64,000 nt of DNA from Sepiola atlantica. Its lineage: Eukaryota; Mollusca; Cephalopoda; Sepiida; Sepiolidae. Shown piece after piece: positions 23,511 through 34,950 of this stretch. The stretch lies in assembly GCA_963556195.1 (NCBI GenBank), contig OY744535.1:87712949-87776948 (forward strand), given 5' to 3'. A program made the translations under genes and the position numbers. The notes under the pieces were generated by a model. That model was not told the origin of the DNA, made no database searches, and saw only the letters and a list, made by a program, of their open reading frames with translations. Position 1 is the first letter of the stretch; each line of letters starts with the position of its first letter.

Positions 23511-23547
23511 CACACACACACATACACACCCACCCCCCACACACACA

Positions 23548-23621
<74 letters not shown>
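23511..23621. repeat. (CA)n-(TA)n compound microsatellite
   Basis: CA-rich stretch 23511-23549 with a C run, then about 72 bp of TA. Confidence 0.93.
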
Positions 23622-23623
<2 letters not shown>

Positions 23624-26109
23624 GTATTTTAAGGAAAAGGAATGCATGCAAAAATACATATTCATCCATAATTTATCATAGAAACGTTATTAAGTAATTT
23701 CACACACCTGGTGCTAAACTCTATTATGAACATGTGTATAGGTCGCTGAACACTTAGATAGCTGTAATCAACCATGGACATGCGTTTATGCAGTTGAACA
23801 CATATGGTTGAAGCAAAACGAACGACGTGTTACTGCGACTTCGCTTTTAATATCATATGATGTGTCCATTTTTATTAAATTGCCTGATGTGTGAAGATCA
23901 ATATTTTCACCAAATAATAGAAACCAAGAAAAAAATGAAATAAATAAATGAATTCAAGACCTATTGAGAGGCGGAGACGAAATTAAGAATCTCGATCAAT
24001 CGATGAGTTATCGATTCTTTAAAAATCATCAGACAAAATGGCTGGCAGTTTTACTAATTGCCCGATTGTCTTTCACAAGACACAACATGAGAAGTAGCGA
24101 ATGTACAGCAGGGTCTTCATTAAATGCGTTATCGTATGTTCACTTGTTGCCAGATGATCAATTGAAAGTGTCAACAGGTTCAAAGATTCCTTTTACGAAA
24201 TATTCATGATCAATCGCAATTAGTTACTGATTCAGTTCTGGTGAGTTTATAATGTAGTCTATGATCTATTATTGATTATATTGATTGTGTTGCTATATCG
24301 ATTTAAAGTTAATTACTCGAAATGCAAGATTTAATGGTGATGTTTCGCTGTATGACGATTTTACATTGTTCATCGTGCTTTTAAAAATGTTGCTTATGAT
24401 GGAATCGATATTTACTTCATACAAAAGAGAATTATTTTTCAGAGTTTTAATTCGACTCATCGATATGTAATGTATTTACTATTTTCTGTTGGTAGATAGC
24501 TTTTATATGAATCACACTTTGCATTTCGATTTTGTGTCATACATGCAGAAAACTAAGTTTACGTAATTTTTACAAACACATAAATGTTACGAATTATGTG
24601 CTATACCATGTCAAATGATAAGCTTGAACGCGTCCTTTGATAGTGATTCAAGACTGCGGCTCTGTCGTCGTTAAATCAAAGCTTTTTATTCATACGTCAA
24701 AAAGAAATAAGGCAAGATAAAACTAATGGAAGTAAGAAGATGTTTATTTGACTTGATCTTCGTTCCAAATGACTCGCAAGTTGGGTAGTTGTCACAGATA
24801 GATATCAATAATAACCGTACTGTATATTATCAGCGCATTTCAATTCAACATGTTCCTACATCGTGTGCTAACAAGAAACTTACGGTGTCTAACTCCCACT
24901 GTCTATTTTAGCCATGTGATATCATAACCGTTTCCATCAATTCCTCCAGTCTAGTAATCTTAACCTTTTGTTTTGCAAGTTGACACTAACTTAACATGAT
25001 TTATCTGTTTTCCTTTAACTAACAACTTTATGTACTGGTGGATTGACTCGTCGAATACTTAGCAGAACAACATATTGTATATGATATGCGATTAGTACAA
25101 TATACATTATGTTATCACGCAAACATTTTTTAATAACGTTAATAGACGTACACTTATGAAAGCTTTATTGTTTGTTTTGTCTAATATTCTATTGTTACTG
25201 TATTTTTATTAATTTAATATATATATTGTCCTTCAATTATTTCGAATTTACTTAAATTTACTGTTTGAGCTTAGCTATGTTCATAGTATTAAACTTATTT
25301 TTTTATTATTTACAGATAAGGATATTTGCGTAAGTGTGTTTAGATGAACATACTTAATAACATGGTTATCCACTGATAAGTGTATCCTTGTCTTTACAAT
25401 ATATTTAAACGTAACGAGATTCGAAACCCAATAGTGGTATATGACTTAAAGTGAGCTTCACTGCCATTTTTTTCTTTCATATTTCAGGGTTTACTCATAG
25501 TTATCTTATAAATGAGCTAATTAACAAACTAAACTGCACGTCTGGATCTGTCTTTTGATGGTGAACACGTAGCTAACCGATTTTTATAATATATTTTTGC
25601 CATATTGGTCGTTAACTTTGACAAAATCTATTTCCACTGATAGCCTTGCGTGTCTACGTTTTCAACGTCGAGCCATCTGTTTACAAGATTGTAAAAAAAA
25701 ATTTGGCACGCTGAAAAAGTGCACATGGGAGTTAATTGCTTTCATATTACACTATGTCGTTTGCTTTTTGATTATTTTTGGGGAGTTTTAAGTAATATCG
25801 TTGACCATGTAATATGTTTTTCTTTTTTTACATGCATACATCGAAATTGTATATATAGAGAGAAGTAAATGAGCATAACATATGCGTAAATATAGAATTA
25901 ATAATATATTATTAAAATGAAAAAGTTTCTTTAAAAGACATTAAGTTTAATGAAAAACAATAAGAATACTTTTGCTTTATAAAAAATCATTAGAAATATA
26001 CAAATTGCAGTCTAATAATGCTTTATTGTTCGATTGATAAATGGGGAGACACATAATACTAATTGATTAATAAACTGTTGTTTTTCGAAACCAATATGCA
26101 AGTTTCTGG
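23622..26109. other. AT-rich sequence, nothing recognised
   Basis: The longest frame, 81 codons at 23964-24209 (plus), has no motif I know. GATTCGAAACCC at about 25420 resembles a Pol III B box, but nothing around it supports a tRNA or SINE. Confidence 0.45.
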
Positions 26110-26213
26110 GATTTTTTTTTTAACATGAATCACCCTAAACAAAGCAGGCCGCCACTTTAAACATAAGGGGCTACTGAGAAAAAAGAAAAGGAGAGAAGGA
26201 TTGGTGGTTCAGC

Positions 26214-27913
26214 TTAAATTGGGATCTGAGCAGCGAGATGTCTGTTTACATTAGTTTTAAATTTCTGCATGTAAGTACTGTCGGGGAAACAGGGGGTAGG
26301 GAGTGAGTTGCAGAGGCCAGCAGCACGAGAAAAGAAGCTATTTGAGTAGAATGCTCTCCGGTATCTGGGGACCTCCACAGTGAATGAATGAGATTTAGTA
26401 GATTGTCGAGTTAGTCTAGTGAATTTACGTCGAGGGGGCACCAGAGTAGCCAACTCATCGGAGCATAATCCATTGAAGTATTAGTAAAACAAACATAAGG
26501 ATGCTACATTGCGGCGATGGGACAGGGACTGGAGCTTAGCTGACAGTGAAGGACCTATTAGGTTGACGACTTTTTTTTGGACTTTGTCAAGAAGGGAGAG
26601 ACTAGTAGATGATGCACCAGCCCAGATGTGGCAACAATACTCCATGCATGGGCGAATGGTTGCTTTGTAGAGATAATGTCAGGTGTGAGGAGTCCTCTAG
26701 CACGGTAGAGGGAGCCAACCTTCTTTGCGGCAGCCTTGGCAATGTCTTCAATGTATGTGTTCCAATTCATGTTACCTGTGAAGGTTAGGCCAAGGAGTTT
26801 GTAATGATAAACTCTTAGGTAGGGTGTTATATGCCATGACAATCGGTGGTGCGAGAGGCTTCTTGAAGTTGTTGAAGGAAAGGAGATTAGTCTTTGCGGC
26901 ATTAAAAGTTACCGACCATTTATGGCCCCAATCCACTACAGCATGGAGGTCATTTTCTAAAGATTCAGTCATTGCCTCAGATATGATCCCGTCTGTTTTG
27001 CCAACATGGCGAGAGTAAAGCGTGGTGTTGTCAGCAAATAAACCAATCTCAGACACTATGTCATCAGGGAGATCGTTTATATAGATCAGGAACAACAAAG
27101 GTCCAAGAACAGATCCCTGGGGCACACCAGCATTTATGTCATGTTGTTTAGATGAACGGCCATGGAGGACAACCTGGATTTTTCTTTTGTTTAGGAAGGA
27201 TCTAATTATATTAAGTAGTTGCCCAGTAATACCGTGTGAGCGTATTTTTAGGAAAAGCCCTTTATGCCATACCTTGTCAAAGGCCTTGGATATATCAAAC
27301 GCTACTGCCCTAGCTTCACCTGCCTTGTCGAGTGTATGATACATGCGTTCAGAGATGACACGTAGGACGTATGCAGTAGATCGTGTTTGTTTAAATCCAT
27401 ACTGGCGGTCGGATAGGAGTTTAGCATTAACTAAGTGCCGTACTATCGCTATATTGATTAAGGATTCAAGGATTTTGGCAAAGATCGGCAGTAGACTGAT
27501 TGGGCGGTAGTTCCGAGGGTGGGTTTTATTCCCAGAACTCTTGTAGACTGGTACCACAGAGGCAATTTTCCAGCTATCAAGGAAGCAAGATTCGGCTAGG
27601 CATTTATTGTAGAGTTTGGAGAGGACAGGGGCCAGTTCAGCAGATCATTTCTTTATTACTATTACAGGTATAAAATCAGCCCCACAAGCTTTAGAGGTGT
27701 CAAGGTTTTTTATGATGTCTCTGACCTGGGATTTGGTGATGACCAGGTTATCAAGTGTGGCTTCGGTCCGCAAAGGTAATTCAGGGAAAGGGTGGTTATC
27801 TGAGGCAAAAGTAGAGTTACAAGCGAAACGCTGTGCAAGTAGTTCAGCTTCATCAGTGGCCGTGCAAACAACATCATTATTGTTTGAAAGTGGGGGAATC
27901 GTAGATTGACCAT
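26214..27913 (-). pseudogene. jockey-like reverse transcriptase and C-terminus
   Basis: The long frame 27557-26772 carries RT motifs in order: VPVYKSSG...NYRPISLLPIFAKILE, RQYGFKQTRSTA, AVAFDISKAFDKVWHKGLF, GVPQGSVLGPLLFLIYINDL, and then GLFADNTTLYSRH, where the catalytic Asp-Asp has become Asp-Asn (27029-27040). A frameshift near 26780-26800 leads to the thumb, GLTFTGNMNWNTYIEDIAKA. Another leads to the C-terminal frame 26453-26214 (PPRRKFTRLTRQSTKSHSF). The segment 27913-27560 reads through into the RT N-terminus with one stop near 27645. The enzyme would copy LINE RNA at a nicked target; this copy cannot. Confidence 0.88.
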
Positions 27914-28211
27914 TATTAACTACAATATTGTAGATTTTCCAGAAATCGCGAGTACCTAGTTTCTGTGACTAGATGCGTTTTTTGTTAACTCATTATACCT
28001 TCTCTTCGCTTCACCTATCACGGCCTTGCAATTATTTCTTGACTCTATAAATTTATGCCTATTAGTAGCTGACTTATGGCGGACGAATCTACGCCATGCT
28101 TATTGTCTCTTAGAAATGACAGCTTCACATTTCGAAGTGAACCATTGAAAGAGAGTGGGGCTTGCTAAAGAATTTTCGCATGGGGACATAGGCTTCAATG
28201 CCTGCTTTGAC

Positions 28212-29171
28212 CTATTCAGTTAATTCGTTTGCACACTGGTTGACAGGGAGTGAACGGGTTTCCCTCCATGGGGCGTCACTGATGTGATCTCTGATTGACT
28301 CAAAATCAGCTTGCTCGTAGTGTCTTGTTGTTTTGAGCAACGGTTCATCAGCTTTTGGACGACTTTTTAGCGTGATATGTATCATTAGCACAATGTGATC
28401 AGAATTCCCGAGTGGGCTATGAGCTTTCGTCACACAAGCCTCGGGTATTGAGGTCAAAAAGAGGTCTAGAAGTGAGGCTTGTTAGTCCACTCGATCGGGC
28501 ATGCGGGTCGGAAAATCGACATTCTGAGAGAGGGAGTGAGCTAAGGAGAAATTATACGTAGAGTTGCCGGCTGCGTCAGTAAGGCTGGAGAATCCCAACC
28601 AGTCGCGGTGGTGGGCATTAAAATCCCCAAATACATGTATCTGGGCATTCGAGTCAATTAAAAGTGCTCTATCTATGCTTTCAGAGATGGCGTTTTGCAG
28701 AGTATAGTCCTGGGTCGACGGGGAGCGGTATAGTAAATATAAGTAACTAACGTTGTGATGTAAAGTCAATCTAAAGCATTTGTAGTCGTAGTCATCTGAT
28801 TCTAACCTATGTTCTCTAGTCAGAGGGAGGGTGTTCCGAACATAAACTCCTAGCCCGTGTATGTGTTTGTCAGAGTTTTTACGGTAGAGTGGGAGGTAGT
28901 CAGTCATGTCAAAGTGGTTAGAAGAGATTGAGGATTGAAGGTTAGTTTCACTAAGAGCAAGGATATCCGGGGTGTTTGTCAGGAGAAAAGTTGTCTTGCT
29001 TGATTGGTAAACCGAGGGCATGCTCAATGTGTGTTCATGTATGAAGGCATAGTAGAGGTGCTCGTAAAGCCAAGTAAATGTCTGATGTTCCCCGGTGTGG
29101 CGCGTAATTAACAAACCAAGGTGTTTTAGGAAAGTGCGCGGAGCTGAGCCTATCGCTTCACTCGTAATCAC
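28212..29171 (-). pseudogene. jockey-like AP endonuclease
   Basis: Domains in order: LALSETNLQSSIS (catalytic Glu), HGLGVYVRNTLPLTREHRLE, YLLYRSPSTQDYT, HVFGDFNAHHRDWLG (catalytic Asp and Asn), FPTRMPDRV, then a stop at 28482-28484, and on in the same frame LGNSDHIVL (terminal Asp-His). All catalytic residues are visible; the single in-frame stop splits the domain. The first 60 residues look scrambled compared with the usual SYANIRGL start, so the true start is uncertain. Confidence 0.85.
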
Positions 29172-29275
29172 AGCGATCGGTTAGAACACACATCTTTTGA
29201 GAATACTGGAATAGTTTGAGTGCTTGCGATTTTCTGCTGACGCTGTTGCACGCGCAGTTCTTTTTTCAGATGATG

Positions 29276-29479
29276 TCACTGACGAGAGCCCAAAAAGTCT
29301 CGACACAAGTCGCATCTGACATATTTACTTGCCGTTTGCAAAGGGAAACACCGGCAGGACATCGGGTCGTTAGCCATCGCCACTGTCGAGGCTAACTTTT
29401 CGAAAATATGCTTAAGGTTAGCCTGTATTAAAAAAAAGATGAATACTACCCTAGAAATCCATGGTGGAGTGTTGAACAA
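29276..29479 (-). pseudogene. possible LINE ORF1 remnant with paired cysteines
   Basis: A 67-codon frame just upstream of the endonuclease, containing SCRCF and then VRCDLCRDFLG. Paired cysteines of this kind occur in zinc-knuckle or PHD-like ORF1 proteins of jockey-group LINEs. The match is short, so this call rests mainly on position. Confidence 0.3.
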
Positions 29480-29480
29480 C

Positions 29481-30235
29481 TAGATTGTCGATTAATGTTC
29501 TGACAGAGACATGAAATATTGTTATGCCAATACCCAATGATATGAGCAAAACAAAACCAAGTCGTTATTTAAAAAAACATGTTGTCGGTTTTCGGCTTAC
29601 GGGGGTATTTTTTGACGGGTCTGTCAGAAAAACGACCATCAAAAGAATATGCACATCAAATGGAATTCATTTATAATTTATCCTAAATATATTTTAAGAA
29701 ATAAAAGGTCGATGAAAAGGACGTTTTTACTTATAATAATTGTTACCGAATATATATTTCTTAAAAATGTGTAGTTAATATGAGTTTAGATGGGTAACAC
29801 TTAAGTCCTAATTTTGTTGGTAGATGTGTTTTACGGCATATCGACCGTCTTAAGATTAGTGTGTGCCTAAATAGTTTGTGTGTTTTGTTTACGGTTCAGT
29901 ATTATGTTTTCTGGTATGGTTTTAGAAATGCCGATTGATAATTCAAACTACCGTTATTATATTGGATGTTATTCTGATTAGCTTACCTTTAGATCTCCTT
30001 CATGTGTGGCTTGTCTTAAGTGGGACTCTTAATGTTGAACTTTGGTATTCATACGCAATTCGATACTGCCCCGTTTATTTAATTCACAGGAGTAGCTTTC
30101 TTTCCTTCCGTCAGCGATGGCTGAGTAGAAGTATTGGTTAAATCTTTATTGTATATTTAATATCGATCGTACGTATTTTGCAATCTTCATGTTCCAGATG
30201 GATATCACTTAGAAATGCCTATTACCTAGCATGTG
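29481..30235. other. AT-rich sequence, nothing recognised
   Basis: No supported feature. Confidence 0.5.
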
Positions 30236-30420
30236 TATCTGTTGCGCAACTTGTCTTCGCGTATTAAATAAACGGTTTCGTACGAAATTTTGTATAGCTT
30301 CCCGAGTTCAACAAGACAAACTATGAAGACGTTTGGTTACATCGGCCGAAATCTTTCGAGTATAACCTTCTAGATGAGAACGGTATCGGAATAATCCGAA
30401 TAATACAAATTGGTTGTTAA
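30236..30420 (+). repeat. dispersed ~200-bp repeat, copy c
   Basis: Contains GGTTACATCGGCCGAAAT (about 30337-30354), preceded by TCAACAAGACAAACTATGAAGA and followed later by GAATAATCCGAATAATAC. Upstream it shares ATTAAATAAA with copy b. Confidence 0.6.
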
Positions 30421-30835
30421 ATAATTTTTATTAGGCGTAAAAGAAACAAAAACTCAATAGAATATTCTGACAAAATGAACTTTTTTTTTAAAAACTAAAA
30501 AACTTTCAATTGTTAAAAAAGTTCACGCCACTTTTATACATAAATTATCTATCATATTTGTTGACAGGTTTTTAATGTATAGAGTTGTGACTGATATCAA
30601 TGATGTAATTACGTAATCAATGATCAAATACAATATCTGCCAAACCATAGACAATTTCGCTATGTTTTAGCTAACAACGAAAAGAAAACCGATCTATGTT
30701 TATGAGTTCAAAGCTGATATTAGACGATTTATTTCGATAGTTGAGTTGTAACGTCTTCATCTCTTAAATTATACTTTTGCAAGATGTTTTATGTATGAAG
30801 ATTAAACTTAAACATATCTAATATTATCGATAAAC

Positions 30836-30836
<1 letters not shown>

Positions 30837-30901
<65 letters not shown>
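30837..30901. repeat. (TA)n microsatellite
   Basis: 65 bp of uninterrupted TA. Confidence 0.95.
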
Positions 30902-30904
<3 letters not shown>

Positions 30905-33024
30905 AGCTCATTAAACGGCCCCTTACTGGCATCAAGGACCAGGAGAAGCCATACTAGATATAAAAAGTATAAAAACCGATCTCTACAGAAGCGGGACACT
31001 TTCAAAAAAGTTCATGGTTGCTATAGCTGTAGAAAACCAACCATAGCTGTAAAGCATATGTTTTGTGGATACGCTTAGAAAAGATCGAATAGAGCGTTGC
31101 GGCGACATTTTTGCCATAATACGGTAAAACAGGAATGTCCCAGTCACATGTGGAAAGAGGTAAATGGCATCGTCCCAGGTAAATGGGCACCGGTTGTATT
31201 AGTAGCTGGGTATACGAATATGTCACAATGTAAAATCGTTGAAGAAAAAACGAACTTGCAAAATAGGAACCTCAGATGACATGGGTGTCAGGTATGTTGT
31301 AAAGGCGTTCCGAAACACCGAAAAACAAAATTATGAAGCCGAGCTCTGAAATGGGGTTCATACAAAAATATGCGTAGTCCAATAAACGAACTGATCGACA
31401 CTCGATCGTTTATCGCTCATGAACACATTAGTTTTTAAGTAGATACAAACGGTAAACAAGTTTACTAAGGGATTGTAACGACACAGTAACCTGGCAAACA
31501 AGCAAACTGTGGTGTTAAAGGGCATGGTTCAGTTATCCATCAACACGAGGAAAATGACAGGTTCGTCGAAGCTATATATTACTCCATACTTAGATTCCGC
31601 GTATACTCATGAAAAGGGAATCGAGCCAAATCACCTCTTACACCAACACTAAAAAAACAGGGGTGAATATACCACTTGCTAGTAATACCAGTTGTAAAAT
31701 CAACGAAGCCTCAAGGGGGAACGTGGAGTAACCGCCGTGCACCGCCATTTCTAAAACTGTTAGATGTGTTTCTAACAAACAGCGGAAAAAAGAACAACGC
31801 CGTCACCGAACACCAGTTAAAAAAGGTAAAACTGTGATAGAGAGTGTAAACGTGCCTCTCTCCACCAGCCCACACCATAGATGCATGTGGGTCGTATGAG
31901 CTTCATAATTATTGTCACTTTTCAATCGGACTTTCAGGCTACGAAGTCACGTAAAATGACAAATCCTAACCCATAAAATAAGAATAATCACTCCACAACC
32001 TAGATTGAACATATTCGAAAGTCTTAATTTAAAAGGTTTTCTGAAATTATCCCTCAACGTAACACGGAACCAGCTAAAAATAGAAACCACTATTTGAAAC
32101 GGTCTAAAAATAAAAAACACACGGGGAGAAGTTAAATGTTATTTATATAGAGATCGTCATCATGACATAACTGGCAAACTTTTTGATTGAAATACAAACG
32201 AGTTTAATACTTTCATAAACATTCATTAGACGTTTATTTAGTACGATAACGATTTAATAATTCTGGTCAACAAATGTTATTGCCAAGAATCTAATAAATT
32301 TAGAATAGCTTTCTATCAGACAAGTTTGATCAAAATCCTGGATACAATATAGGAAGATAAGGATAGTTAATTCTAAGAGTATAACATTACTTCTTAAAAT
32401 GTACATCTTAATTAGTTCTCACAAGTACCGCTTCAGAAGTCATTCATAATTACACTATTTGCGGATGCGATAGAGTTAATAAAATAGGGTATTAAGGCAA
32501 ACAGGCTCGGTTTTTAACACAACTATCATAATCAGAACCTTTACCCTGCCTTAAACTGAATACATCCGATTACGATATCATAAAAATATATGAAAGACAA
32601 CGTAAACGAATGGAGATGGCTAATTACAAGATCTATTAGTATACAATGTTAGCTTAAAAACGTATATTTCTTTGAGATTTTTCCTTAACATCAAAAGTAA
32701 ACATGATAAAAAATTCCTTAATTTTTGGATTGAATTTGTTTAATAAAAAACTTTCTAATCATCGAATACGGTGTAATTGCAGTTACACTACAAAAGTAGC
32801 CACTTCTTTATTAGTGTCCGTCTAATATTTCTTAATCATGACTAAATTAATGTAGTTTGAACGTCGCTCTTATTTTCATAAGCTGTCTGTCATCATCGGA
32901 TGGGTCTCATTATTTCTGTTTATTAATTAGCAATGATTATAAAACTGACTAATATGCAACAATCGAAATAGTCATTTTGAACAAAGTAGATATCATAAGT
33001 AAGACTATTATGTAACTCAGAGTT

Positions 33025-33025
<1 letters not shown>
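30902..33025. other. unannotated; 31.08-31.88 kb is less AT-rich
   Basis: No recognised gene. The segment 31080-31880 has a more balanced composition and may be an old repeat, but no frame over 75 codons has a recognisable domain. Confidence 0.4.

Positions 33026-33063
<38 letters not shown>
33026..33063. repeat. (AG)n microsatellite
   Basis: About 38 bp of AG with a single GGG interruption. Confidence 0.93.
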
Positions 33064-34762
33064 GCGAAATAGAGCAAGAGACCGATCAGAAAGATACTAA
33101 TGTTTGCTTTCTTTTATTTACTGGCTTTTTAAACTCACATTTTTTCTGATTTAAACAAACAAGATATAAATGAGTGACGAAACGGGCTTCATTTTTAACA
33201 TACCTATACATTTCTCTGTACCGACAGCATATAGATATAACAAATGGTGTTAATTAGTGGTTGATTCAAAGTAATGTGTGACTTCGTGTGTGGCTTCTGT
33301 GTATATCACGCCCACGAAGCAATGTTATCCACCGAAGGGCCCTCTCTTGTTGGAAATCTCGCGGTAGTTAATACGCTGATACATATAATAAGTGTTTCAA
33401 TCCTTTTCTGATGTCAAGGTCGCGCAAACGAACCTGCAACGAACTCTTATTTAGGAATGTATGCGTTTCGTGTGTTCAGGCAAGTAAAATATGAGTAATG
33501 TGGAAAGTGAAAACACCGTTTACTACAATACGGACACATGATTGTTCAATACATGTCTATTATCCTGCAAGGAACTCCTTGATCATATTTCAAGGCTGTT
33601 TTCAGAGCCCAAGAGACAACACTATGAAATCCCGTTCGGAAAATATCAAGCAATCTCGACATCTGCCAGCCGAATGTAGGTCGTCATTTTAACGATATCA
33701 TAAAAGCAACCGGTACTTTTTAACTGTGCACACATATTGTAAAACTTCTAATCCACCTTACTATAATACTTCTTATTTTATTGCAGTAAAACATTTGGTT
33801 TATCGATGATGTTTATCTTTTGTATCTTTTAAAAGAATTTGACATAGTTCACATGTTTACTCTAATAGCCTAGTTGTGGGTTTCGCTACTGATGTACAAC
33901 TATTGTTCAGACAATACACACATACGATGATGCTAAAGAAAGTCGGAATACACGGAAGACCACTTTAAACACATTTGTAGTCGTCTGTGATGTCGAATAG
34001 ACACATTGTGCTTGGCTCACACACGTGGATTTGACTAAGGTTAGGATAAGTACATAAGATATATTCGGTAGGTACGGACACTACTAAATGCTGGAGTAAC
34101 GTCATCGTCAGATCTAGAATGGCAGCCATTAATTTAGCTTAAAACGGCCAGGACGATATCGACAGGGGCAAGAGCGATAGCTAGGTAGGAAAACTTCTCC
34201 AGAAGCTTGATCGTCTTCTGTGCAGGTTAGGTCAGGAGGAAGTCGGAATGGGCTGTATAAACTGGGGGAGTCACCAGAATGCTGTATAAGCGAGAAATTG
34301 TAGGAGCGCGGATTGCGAGTAATTGTGTAAAATGTTGGTACTGCTTAGCTCGACGACTGAATCACATTAAAATAAAACTGTAAATCAGCTGGTGGTGTTA
34401 TCTATCGAGCGAACTCATCGTGTGTAGAGTTAATAAGAACAAAGTAAGATAGAAATGTCACACTTAGGGTTTAGCAATAGAGAAAAAGTGTCGATTTCCT
34501 TGGTCCTAACATAAGTTAAACAAGCGCAGTTAATCATTGATTAGCGGAAGTATCACACATGCTCTGAAACAGCAAGTGGGGCGACTTAAACAATGAAATC
34601 CACGACATTTGTAGTAATTTAAAACGAAAAGATAGTCAATTAAATGACATAGAATGATTATAGCATTTTTGGAGTTCATTAAGATGCGATTAAGAATGCA
34701 TCACTATCTATTGATCGGATAAAATGCATCTTGTTTAATATAGTTCATGTAAGCGGTTATAG
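33064..34762. other. nothing recognised
   Basis: No supported gene. A 64-codon frame at 33498-33692 has no known motif. Confidence 0.45.
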
Positions 34763-34950
34763 ATGAGAAGAAGAAGAACACGAAGAAGAAGTACAAGAAA
34801 CAGAAGAAGAAGAAGAAGAAGAAGAAGAAGACGAAGAAGAAAAAGAAGAAGAAGAAGAAGAGGAAGACGAAGAAGAAGTACAAGAAAGAGAAGTACAAGA
34901 GACAGAAGAAGAAGAAGAATAAGAAGAAGAAGACACATAAGAAGAAGAAG
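34763..34950. repeat. GAA/AGA-type purine tract
   Basis: About 190 bp, almost pure purine on the plus strand, mainly AAG triplets interrupted by GTACAAG and GACGAAG. It gives spurious poly-Arg, poly-Ser, poly-Leu and poly-Phe frames. Long homopurine tracts of this kind can form triplex (H-DNA). Confidence 0.95.

Larger units (their letters stand above)
26110..29480 (-). mobile_element. jockey-like non-LTR retrotransposon, nearly full length, inactive
   Basis: The minus-strand order is a short cysteine-bearing frame (29479-29276), AP endonuclease (29171-28212), linker and RT (about 27910-26560), C-terminal tail (26453-26214), short 3' UTR, and an A-rich 3' end at about 26110-26120. The 3' kilobase is closely matched by a second copy at 53160-54515 and a diverged one at 46600-47140. 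Stops, frameshifts and a YxDD-equivalent reading FADN make it inactive. Confidence 0.88.

Noticed and set aside
23964..24209. 81-codon open frame (plus)
   Set aside because: No motif, no homologue I recognise, no splice or promoter context; compatible with chance.
25380..25480. tRNA gene suggested by a B-box-like GATTCGAAACCC
   Set aside because: No A box at the right distance and no cloverleaf could be drawn.
27616..27909. 97-codon plus-strand frame, and other plus-strand frames at 26824 and 27136
   Set aside because: They are antisense shadows of the minus-strand LINE reverse transcriptase.
18050..29300. Other CTGATGA or CTGACGA occurrences (18070, 22752, 29278)
   Set aside because: No stem-loop followed by GAAA at the right distance, so they were not counted with the FB motif.
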